Positions 8,336-14,098 of a stretch of DNA of 37,313 nt are shown here, piece by piece (the first letter of the stretch is position 1; the number at the start of each line of letters is the position of its first letter). Position numbers and translations under genes: made by a program. The DNA comes from Anaerolineales bacterium (lineage in GTDB: Bacteria; Chloroflexota; Anaerolineae; Anaerolineales; Villigracilaceae). The DNA is taken from NCBI GenBank assembly GCA_025938055.1, contig JAICQC010000004.1, positions 1 to 37,313 on the forward strand. Reading direction: 5' to 3'. The notes under the pieces were generated by a model. That model saw only the letters and a list, made by a program, of their open reading frames with translations. It had not been told where the DNA came from and searched no databases.

Positions 8336-8419
8336 CCGCCGCCTCGCTAGCATGGGGGGGACATGCTAACCGCAGGCGGCGGGTAGACACCTAATACCAA
8401 TAAAGGGAGGGCAGGTGTC
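8336..8419 (-). terminator. Compound hairpin region between NYN and deacetylase genes
   Basis: Two adjacent stems are seen. CCGCCGCCT at 8336-8344 pairs with 8374-8382, and inside it TAGCATG 8348-8354 pairs with 8362-8368 around a G-run. Next to it GACACCT 8386-8392 pairs with 8413-8419. Read on the minus strand, downstream of the NYN gene stop at 8531, the GC-rich stem is followed by TTTCTT. An intrinsic terminator for that gene is therefore the simplest reading. The nested arrangement and the second stem are more elaborate than needed, so a structured leader for the deacetylase gene is an alternative. Confidence 0.5.
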
Positions 8420-8530
8420 AATGCATTCAATATAACCTCGAATAAAATTTGCGACATTAAAGAACGATTAGAAACCATACAATTTTGGTCTGAAATTATC
8501 CCCCAAATTTCTCATAGAATGTCAGGCAAT

Positions 8531-8998
8531 TTATTTGCGTCTTTTTTCCTCGAAGAATTTCAACCAGTCATCCACTTCTTTTGGCGAAAGTGTACGATCC
8601 TCCATTGGCTTGGGAGCTGAGCTGCGCGCATGTTTCAACATCCCTGCAAACGCCTCCGATGACATGACCTCTGCCTTTACCGCGCGTGCTTCTGCCTGAA
8701 CCTGCCTGTCAGAGGAAACAACCGTCCAGTTCCTGGCACTTCTCCCCATCCTCTTCAATTGGAGGCGGATGGCGTCATCGGCTGTGGTTCCCAGTCTCAC
8801 AAAATGCGCGGTGACGGATCCCTGTTTGCGGGTCCCGGCGTGAGGCCCTGGCGCTCCATCAAAGAAGACCTCCACTTGCCTGCGTTCGAGCCGGCAAAAT
8901 TCCTGCAGGATGGCAATCAGTTCCATCTCATCATCGATCGAATCAAGATGGAGTCCCAGCTTGGGAATCAAATTGTGTCCATCGATCAGATAAGGCAT
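8531..8998 (-). CDS. NYN-domain (YacP/PIN-like) putative RNase
   Basis: A 155-residue protein beginning MPYLIDGHNLI, the classic first strand of NYN/YacP domains, with metal-binding Asp6 and the neighbouring Asn9. Other acidic positions follow in FFDGAPG (about residue 47), TADDAIR (about 78) and VVSSDRQV (about 96), giving the PIN-like acidic active site expected of a Mg-dependent ribonuclease. The C-terminus ends in a Lys/Arg-rich helix (FFEEKRRK). Family members such as YacP/Rae1 cleave RNA at the ribosome or in decay complexes. Which RNA is not inferable. A longer in-frame start at 9073 is possible but would add 25 residues before the conserved first strand, so I prefer 8998. Confidence 0.85.
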   Translation of the reverse strand: MPYLIDGHNLIPKLGLHLDSIDDEMELIAILQEFCRLERRQVEVFFDGAPGPHAGTRKQGSVTAHFVRLGTTADDAIRLQLKRMGRSARNWTVVSSDRQVQAEARAVKAEVMSSEAFAGMLKHARSSAPKPMEDRTLSPKEVDDWLKFFEEKRRK

Positions 8999-9066
8999 AT
9001 CCAATTGTACCTTGCGCTTATTTTGTTCGCAGGCGGTGAGCAAAGGTAGGGTAGGGTTTTCTCTAT

Positions 9067-9140
9067 TTGACACTTAATAAGATATATTTCGTATATGACG
9101 TAGGTGTTTGATCACCAAGTCTTACTATGTGTTTTATAAT
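9067..9140 (+). promoter_or_regulatory. Promoter candidates upstream of the DUF1232 gene
   Basis: TTGACA at 9067-9072 is followed 18 bases later by GTATAT (9091-9096), a fair sigma-70-type pair. A perfect TATAAT at 9135-9140 is a second candidate -10 without a good -35 at the normal distance. Either would transcribe the DUF1232/sugar dehydrogenase gene pair from the gap between divergent genes. Confidence 0.45.
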
Positions 9141-9197
9141 GGAGCGCACCGTTGCCCACTTGATCGATACGCGTTCCTGACTTCGATAGGAGAAAAA

Positions 9198-9560
9198 ATG
9201 GCTGAACGAAAACCCGGTAAGTTTATTGTCCCTTCTCAGGGTGGCGCAATGCGCAGCCTTGTACAGCGCCTTAAGTTGATTGGCAGACTGATGGCTGACT
9301 CGCGCGTGAACGTCTTTGTCAAGGTACTGCCCCTCGCCTCCCTGGGATATCTGTTTTTGCCTGCCGATCTGATTCCGGTGGTTCCATTTATCAGTGCTCT
9401 TGATGACGCCGCCATCCTGTGGATTGGCTCGACTCTTTTTGTGGAATTGTGCCCGGATAATGTGGTACAGGAACATATGGATGCACTGGAAACGAATCTG
9501 GTTGATGACACGGGCGAAATCGTGGATGCTGACGCGACGGATATAAACGATAACCGATAA
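9198..9560 (+). CDS. DUF1232 (YkvA-like) small membrane protein
   Basis: A 120-residue protein. The ATG at 9198 is chosen because AGGAG lies about 7 bases upstream; a start at 9108 would overlap the promoter region. The core VFVKVLPLASLGYLFLPADLIPVVPFISALDDAA (residues ~40-75) is the DUF1232 signature, a hydrophobic hairpin with PxDLIP and a following DDA. The family is widespread but has no established function. The C-terminus is acidic. The following sugar-dehydrogenase gene starts on the very next base after this stop codon, so the two are co-transcribed and probably translationally coupled, although nothing suggests they work together. Confidence 0.85.
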   Translation: MAERKPGKFIVPSQGGAMRSLVQRLKLIGRLMADSRVNVFVKVLPLASLGYLFLPADLIPVVPFISALDDAAILWIGSTLFVELCPDNVVQEHMDALETNLVDDTGEIVDADATDINDNR

Positions 9561-10796
9561 ATGAAAAGATTAATAGTTTTACTCGTATTAACTGTTGCGG
9601 CTTGCAACGGTTTAGATACCCCTACCTTGCCTCCCGCTGCGAACACCCCGACAATTGCCTCCGAAACTGAGACATCCTTTCCACCGACAGATGTGGACGC
9701 CACCTCCACCTCTGAGCCGGTCCCTTCCACGGAAACGCCCGGCAGCGCCGCCACATTCCCTGACCCCAACGCGTACCAGTGGCAGCAACTGCCTGTTTCC
9801 GGCCTTCAGCGTCCTGTGGACCTTCAACCTGATGGGTCCGGGCGATTATTTGTTATCGAAAAAGCAGGACGGATCAGGATTATCGAAAACGATCAACTGC
9901 TGGAAACGCCCTTCCTTGATATTACGGATCGCGTGGGCAGTAATAGCAACGAACAGGGATTATTGGGTTTAGCCTTTCATCCGCAATATGCCGAGAATGG
10001 TCGTTTCTTCATCAACTATACAGATACGAGCGGAGACACGGTCATCGCGCGCTTCCAGGTCTCGAGTGACCCGAATAGCGCAGACCCCGACAGTGAAGTG
10101 CAGTTATTAGGTGTAGAGCAGCCCTTCCCCAACCATAATGGAGGCGTGCTTGCCTTCGGACCGGATGGGTATTTGTACGCGGGTCTGGGCGACGGTGGTG
10201 CTGCGGGTGACCCGCTCGCGAACGGGCAAAACACTGAGACTCTGCTCGGCAAGATCCTGCGCATCGATGTGGACTCGGCTGACCCGTATGCCGTCCCGGC
10301 TGACAACCCGTTCGGGAATGAGATCTGGGCATACGGCTTACGCAACCCCTGGCGTATGTCCTTCGATACATCCACCGGGGATCTCTACATCGGAGATGTG
10401 GGGCAGGGGGAATGGGAGGAGATCGACTTCCTCCCCGCGGGCTCTCCTGGCGGCGCGAACTTTGGCTGGGACCATCGCGAAGGTGCGCATGATTTCGAAG
10501 GCGGCGGACCCGAGGGGATGATCGATCCGGTTGCTGAGTATAGTCACGCGGAAGGCGGCTGTTCTGTCACCGGCGGATACGTCTACCGCGGCTCCATGCC
10601 TGAGTGGAATGGAATTTACCTGTACGGCGATTACTGCACGGGAATCATCTGGGGCTTGATCGGCTCAGGCAATAGCTGGCAGAACCAGCAGCTCTTTGAT
10701 GTGGATATCACCATCACCTCCTTTGGTCAGGATGGATCAGGCGAGATTTATCTCATCAGCGATAACGGAGGGATTTATCGCCTTGTGCGCCAATAG
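9561..10796 (+). CDS. PQQ-dependent sugar dehydrogenase-like (GSDH/YliI) lipoprotein
   Basis: A 411-residue lipoprotein. The signal peptide ends in TVAAC with Cys15 as the lipidation site, followed by a Thr/Pro/Ser-rich linker to about residue 70. The remainder is a six-bladed propeller of the soluble aldose sugar dehydrogenase/glucose-sorbosone dehydrogenase type. Visible motifs are GLLGLAFHPQY, FPNHNGGVLAFGPDGYLY, GLGDGGAAGDP, NTETLLGKILRID and NPWRMSFD with GDVGQGEWEEI. These proteins oxidise aldoses using PQQ and pass electrons to a periplasmic or surface acceptor, though some relatives lack PQQ binding. It begins immediately after the DUF1232 stop and is followed by a clear terminator at 10865. 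No pqq genes are present in the window. Confidence 0.9.
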   Translation: MKRLIVLLVLTVAACNGLDTPTLPPAANTPTIASETETSFPPTDVDATSTSEPVPSTETPGSAATFPDPNAYQWQQLPVSGLQRPVDLQPDGSGRLFVIEKAGRIRIIENDQLLETPFLDITDRVGSNSNEQGLLGLAFHPQYAENGRFFINYTDTSGDTVIARFQVSSDPNSADPDSEVQLLGVEQPFPNHNGGVLAFGPDGYLYAGLGDGGAAGDPLANGQNTETLLGKILRIDVDSADPYAVPADNPFGNEIWAYGLRNPWRMSFDTSTGDLYIGDVGQGEWEEIDFLPAGSPGGANFGWDHREGAHDFEGGGPEGMIDPVAEYSHAEGGCSVTGGYVYRGSMPEWNGIYLYGDYCTGIIWGLIGSGNSWQNQQLFDVDITITSFGQDGSGEIYLISDNGGIYRLVRQ

Positions 10797-10864
10797 AACC
10801 GCCGATCCAACTTACAATGTAGATAAGCCGTATCTGGAATAGGTAGATTGTCATATCAATTTGG

Positions 10865-10892
10865 GACGCCTGTCACTGGCAGGCGTCTTTTG
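10865..10892 (+). terminator. Rho-independent terminator after the sugar dehydrogenase gene
   Basis: GACGCCTG at 10865-10872 pairs perfectly with CAGGCGTC at 10880-10887, with a 7-base loop, followed by TTTTGTT. It lies about 70 bases after the stop codon at 10796 and is oriented to end that transcript. Confidence 0.85.
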
Positions 10893-10950
10893 TTCGATAT
10901 AAAATGACATCTGTAAAAACTCTCTCCTCCCTCTGAGTTGGTCTTGGCTG

Positions 10951-10970
10951 CCCCGCCTGCGATGGCGGGG
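10951..10970 (+). repeat. Short GC hairpin upstream of the SGNH-like gene
   Basis: CCCCGCC at 10951-10957 pairs with GGCGGGG at 10964-10970 across a 6-base loop (TGCGAT). It sits between the terminator at 10865 and the start at 11005. There is no T-run, so it is not a good terminator. It may be a short palindromic repeat or a 5' mRNA hairpin. Confidence 0.4.
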
Positions 10971-11004
10971 TATGCCGTTAATGGTATAACGAAGGCGTAA
11001 TTGT

Positions 11005-11922
11005 ATGCGCTTCGTTCGACTTCCCATCTGTCTGCTTATCTTCTTCCTTGTGGCTTGTAATGAGCAGGCGACAGGCACGCAAATTTCAATTCAGCCCTCC
11101 GCCTCACCGACCCCTACAATTCAGACAGCCCTTACGCAAACGATCACGGCAAGTCCAGTTGTTTCTCAAGCACCATCTTGTGAAGAGTGGCAATCCTGGC
11201 CTGTCATTCCGGCTGTGAGTAAAACCGTACGTGAGTTATATCAACGCGGTCAGACGGATGGCAACAATCCGCGTGCATTCTCCAAGATAGGGGATGGAGA
11301 AATCTCCACAGCATGGTTTTTTACGATGTTCGATCTGGGTGAAGAGCATTATGACCTGGGACCTCATCAAAACCTGCTGCCTGTCATTGAGTATTTTGCC
11401 AATTCGTTCGGGCGGATCGGGATATCGGCAAGGCGCGGTTTCAACACGCACCGAATTCTGGATCCCTCGATGAGCGATCGTTCTCTATGCGAGTCTGATG
11501 AATCTCCTCTGACCTGCGAACTGCGCCTGCACCAACCAGCATTCGCCATCCTTTCCCTGGGGACCAATCAGGTCTGGCAGCCGGAAGAATTCGAAGCGGG
11601 AATGAGACAGATTCTTGACATCCTCCTGGCGCAAAACGTGGTGCCGATTCTCTCTACCAAAGGCGACAATTTGGAACGCGACCATCGCATCAACCGGACG
11701 ATCGCCTGCCTTGCGCAGGAATATGAACTTCCGCTCTGGAACTTTTGGGCGGCGATCCAGCCGCTTCCTGCACACGGGCTCCAACCTGATCTTGAGCACC
11801 TTACGTACGGCATCCCGGATTTCGACGATGAGCGTGCCATGCAATCCGCATGGACGCACCGGAACCTGACCGCGCTGCAGGCACTCGAAGCGGTCTGGAG
11901 AGGCGTAACGGTGCAGCGATAA
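11005..11922 (+). CDS. SGNH/GDSL-like lipoprotein with altered block I
   Basis: A 305-residue lipoprotein: signal ending LVAC (Cys14), then a Thr/Ser/Pro-rich linker to about residue 50. The domain then shows an SGNH-hydrolase-like order of blocks: FSKIGDGE (block I position, where classical members have GDS), FANSFGRIGISARRGF, FAILSLGTNQ (the Gly/Asn block) and an LWNFW segment with later His residues. The nucleophilic Ser of GDS appears replaced by Gly. The protein could therefore be a non-catalytic or differently organised relative, or the true nucleophile may be elsewhere. Paired Cys residues (CESDESPLTC) suggest a disulfide and fit surface localisation. It is followed directly by the promoter of the pheS leader, so it is the last gene of its transcript. 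Confidence 0.75.
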   Translation: MRFVRLPICLLIFFLVACNEQATGTQISIQPSASPTPTIQTALTQTITASPVVSQAPSCEEWQSWPVIPAVSKTVRELYQRGQTDGNNPRAFSKIGDGEISTAWFFTMFDLGEEHYDLGPHQNLLPVIEYFANSFGRIGISARRGFNTHRILDPSMSDRSLCESDESPLTCELRLHQPAFAILSLGTNQVWQPEEFEAGMRQILDILLAQNVVPILSTKGDNLERDHRINRTIACLAQEYELPLWNFWAAIQPLPAHGLQPDLEHLTYGIPDFDDERAMQSAWTHRNLTALQALEAVWRGVTVQR

Positions 11923-11929
11923 TGTGCTC

Positions 11930-11957
11930 TTGACACACCCGTTATTTTAGAGATAAT
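11930..11957 (+). promoter_or_regulatory. pheS: Sigma-70-type promoter of the pheS T-box transcript
   Basis: TTGACA at 11930-11935 and GATAAT at 11952-11957 are separated by 16 bases. Transcription would begin near 11964, just before the first conserved elements of the T-box leader. This gives a leader of roughly 510 bases before pheS. Confidence 0.75.
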
Positions 11958-11963
11958 TACATC

Positions 11964-12267
11964 AATCCAATAAAGGCTGTGACAGAGGAAAGTAGACTGG
12001 CAGAAGCCGCCAGAGAGGTGCAGCCGCCGCAGGCGTGCTGGAAGCTGCGCTCGACCGAAATCAGTTGAAGTTCCCTCTTGAGCTGTGAAGGTGAAGAATG
12101 TGACCAGTGTCGCATTTGGTAGTCCAATCCGCAATCCCAGCGTTAAAGGGGAGGCTGATGTTAGTCAGCACAGAGAGAGTCATCGCACAGATGACTAATT
12201 TGGGTGGTACCGCGGAATGCTTGCGTAGAGCCTTCCGTCCCATAGTGGACGGAAGGTTTTTGTTTTT
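11964..12267 (+). promoter_or_regulatory. T-box riboswitch leader of pheS (Phe specifier TTC)
   Basis: The T-box consensus TGGGTGGTACCGCG lies at 12201-12214 and is followed by the terminator at 12231. Upstream, AGAGG (11984-11988) pairs with CCTCT (12074-12078), bounding the lower stem I. The internal loop has AGTA on the 5' side (11991-11994) and TTC (12071-12073) just before the closing helix on the 3' side, matching a phenylalanine specifier. In the established mechanism uncharged tRNA-Phe pairs with the specifier and, through its CCA end, with the T-box bulge, which favours the antiterminator. The gene downstream is pheS, consistent with the specifier. Confidence 0.92.
12231..12267 (+). 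terminator. Regulated terminator of the T-box leader
   Basis: CCTTCCGTCC at 12231-12240 pairs with GGACGGAAGG at 12247-12256 around CATAGT, followed by a T-rich tail to 12267. It is the competing structure to the antiterminator formed by the T-box sequence at 12201-12214. Confidence 0.9.
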
Positions 12268-12273
12268 ACGGAA

Positions 12274-12448
12274 TGTCATTGCGAGGGCATTCGTCCTGAG
12301 CGTAGTCGAAGGACTGCCCGAAGCAATCTCCCCTTCCATAAGATTGCTTCGGCAGGCTCGGTTTCGACACCGCACTGGTGTACGGTGCCAGTGTACAAGC
12401 GAGAAAAGCACTCGCTCTACTCAACCAGCGCCACTCCTCGCAATGACA
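12274..12448 (+). repeat. Palindromic dispersed repeat, copy A
   Basis: The ends TGTCATTGCGAGG (12274-12286) and CCTCGCAATGACA (12436-12448) are perfect reverse complements. Inside are GAAGCAATCT (12320-12329) facing AGATTGCTTC (12341-12350), a GTCCT/AGGAC pair (12293-12297 and 12310-12314) and further small hairpins. The same end words and the GAAGCAATCT core occur at 23088-23183 and 29655-29763, so this is a repeat family. It lies between the T-box terminator and pheS, and therefore becomes part of the pheS mRNA leader. Confidence 0.85.
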
Positions 12449-12474
12449 GACAATAAGTAAGACGGAGGTTTCGT

Positions 12475-13539
12475 ATGTTAGATAAACTCAATGAGATCGA
12501 AAAGAACGCATTGGAAAGCCTGAACGCCATCAACGATCAGATCGCATTGGAAGCCTGGCGCGTCGCAAATGTTGGGCGCAGTTCACCGCTGATGCAGGTC
12601 TTTGCCGGGTTGGGAAAACTCTCAAAGGAGGAGAGACCCGCCGCCGGCGCGGCGGCGAACCGCGTGAAGGTGGCGTTGGAAGGTGCCTTGTCGGAGCGTG
12701 CCGAGGCAATCAAAGCCGCGGCGTTGGCGAAGTCCCTCGAAGAGGAACAACTCGATGTGACGCTGCCCGGGCGTGGAATCCATCTGGGACGATTGCACCC
12801 GTCCACGCAGCAGCTGCGCCGCGTGCTGGATATCCTGGCAGATATGGGTTTTCAGGTCTATACCTCGCGCGAAGTGGAGACGGATGAGATCAATTTCCAA
12901 TTGTTAAACTTCCCGCCCAACCATCCGGCGCGAGACATGCAGGATACATTCTTTATTGAAGCCGGCGCAGGGCAGGACGCTGATAATCCGATCGTTCTGC
13001 GCACACATACCTCGCCCGGGCAGATCCATGCAATGCGCGAGTTCGCGGCAATGAACCCGGAGAACCCGCCGCCGATCCGTATCGCACTGCCAGGCATGTG
13101 CTTCCGTTATGAGCAGATCACAGCCCGCTCGGAGATCCAGTTCAACCAGGTGGAGGGACTGGTGGTGGGGGAGCACATCACCTTCGCCGACCTGAAAGGC
13201 ACGCTGATCGACTTCGCACGCAGAATGTTCGGTCAGAATGTGCGGACGCGCTTTCGCGCATCCTATTTTCCCTTCACAGAGCCATCCGCCGAGATGGACG
13301 CAGAATGTTTTGTGTGTGGCGGCAAAGGCTGTGCGGTCTGTAAGAATTCAGGCTGGCTCGAGATCCTTGGCTGCGGGATGGTGCACCCGATCGTACTGCA
13401 GAACGGCGGATATGATCCCGCGCGTTATTCGGGCTATGCCTGGGGCATGGGACCTGAACGCCAGTTGATGCTGCGCTACAAGATCGATGATATTCGATAC
13501 TTCTGGGGCAATGACCTGGGGTTCCTGGAGCAGTTTTAG
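12475..13539 (+). CDS. pheS: Phenylalanyl-tRNA synthetase alpha subunit
   Basis: A 354-residue alpha subunit of the (alphabeta)2 enzyme that charges tRNA-Phe. The N-terminal ~95 residues form the coiled-coil tRNA-contacting arm. The class II catalytic core follows with HPARDMQDTF (motif 1/2 region), LRTHTSPGQ, CFRYEQITARSE, FNQVEG (motif 2) and GWGMGPER-like YAWGMGPERQLMLRY (motif 3) at the end. A Cys-rich insertion, CFVCGGKGCAVC (about residues 280-291), could bind zinc and is known from some bacterial PheS proteins. The start has GGAGG about 9 bases upstream. It is controlled by the T-box leader at 11964-12267 and is separated from pheT by a four-helix-bundle gene. Confidence 0.97.
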   Translation: MLDKLNEIEKNALESLNAINDQIALEAWRVANVGRSSPLMQVFAGLGKLSKEERPAAGAAANRVKVALEGALSERAEAIKAAALAKSLEEEQLDVTLPGRGIHLGRLHPSTQQLRRVLDILADMGFQVYTSREVETDEINFQLLNFPPNHPARDMQDTFFIEAGAGQDADNPIVLRTHTSPGQIHAMREFAAMNPENPPPIRIALPGMCFRYEQITARSEIQFNQVEGLVVGEHITFADLKGTLIDFARRMFGQNVRTRFRASYFPFTEPSAEMDAECFVCGGKGCAVCKNSGWLEILGCGMVHPIVLQNGGYDPARYSGYAWGMGPERQLMLRYKIDDIRYFWGNDLGFLEQF

Positions 13540-13541
13540 AT

Positions 13542-14081
13542 GAGAGAGTAGAGAGAAGAGAATAAAGAGTAGTCTAAGAGGTTGAAATGAGTATAGAAGG
13601 ATTGAATAGACTAAAAGTTTGGACGAGAGCAAAGGATTTCGCGCTCTTGATCTACAAAGAGATTTTGCCCAACCTTCCGGCTGATGAGAAATGGAATCTA
13701 AATCAACAACTCAGACGCTCTTCTTTGAGTATTTCTGCAAATATTGCAGAAGGATACGGCAGGTTTTACTATCAAGACAATGTTCGATTTTGTTATGTGG
13801 CACGTGGATCCTTGGAAGAGGTTCTAAGCCATTTGACTTTTGTACATGACATGAGCTTTATTTCCGATGGGCTCTACAAAGAACTCACTGATGAAGGTGA
13901 TGAGATCGATAAAATGCTCAATGGCTATATTTCCTATCTAAAGAAGAGCAAACAAGGTGCCAATGAGCCTGGAGCGAATTATGCTTCTCATGAAGAATCT
14001 ACTCTCTACACTACTGAGTCAAGCGAAGAGAACACAGGTTTTGAAAACACTGCTCTCTAATTATCAAATCTCTACTCTCTC
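13542..14081 (+). repeat. Unit bounded by 13-bp inverted repeats around the four-helix-bundle gene
   Basis: GAGAGAGTAGAGA at 13542-13554 is the exact reverse complement of TCTCTACTCTCTC at 14069-14081. They lie just after the pheS stop (13539) and just before the pheT ribosome-binding site, enclosing only the four-helix-bundle gene. Related CTACTCTCTAC words also occur inside the 3' end of that gene (around 13997-14007). The repeats are low complexity (purine- or pyrimidine-rich), so chance is not excluded, but their placement as borders is striking. Confidence 0.6.
13587..14060 (+). CDS. Four-helix-bundle protein (S23 / 23S rRNA IVP family)
   Basis: A 157-residue protein of the TIGR02436/S23 family, first known as proteins encoded in intervening sequences of 23S rRNA and related in fold to the Avd protein of diversity-generating retroelements. 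Hallmarks are LKVWTRAKDFALLIYKE at the start, LRRSSLSISANIAEGYGR in helix 2 (residues ~42-60) and ARGSLEEVLSHL in helix 3. The last ~28 residues are polar, Ser/Thr/Glu-rich and unlike the family core; they are translated from the CTACTCTCTAC-type repeat DNA. The function is unknown. No reverse transcriptase or rRNA gene is nearby. It splits pheS from pheT and is on the same strand, so it is transcribed within that operon. ATG at 13587 follows AGAGG by about 5 bases. Confidence 0.9.
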   Translation: MSIEGLNRLKVWTRAKDFALLIYKEILPNLPADEKWNLNQQLRRSSLSISANIAEGYGRFYYQDNVRFCYVARGSLEEVLSHLTFVHDMSFISDGLYKELTDEGDEIDKMLNGYISYLKKSKQGANEPGANYASHEESTLYTTESSEENTGFENTAL

Positions 14082-14098
14082 CTAATACGGAGCAAACT

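Noticed and set aside
12274..12448. CRISPR-like repeat pattern around the pheS leader
   Set aside because: The repeated words are inverted, not direct with regular spacers, and no cas genes are present.
13587..14060. Diversity-generating retroelement suggested by the Avd-like fold
   Set aside because: No reverse transcriptase or template/variable repeat pair is found in the window; only the four-helix-bundle protein is present.
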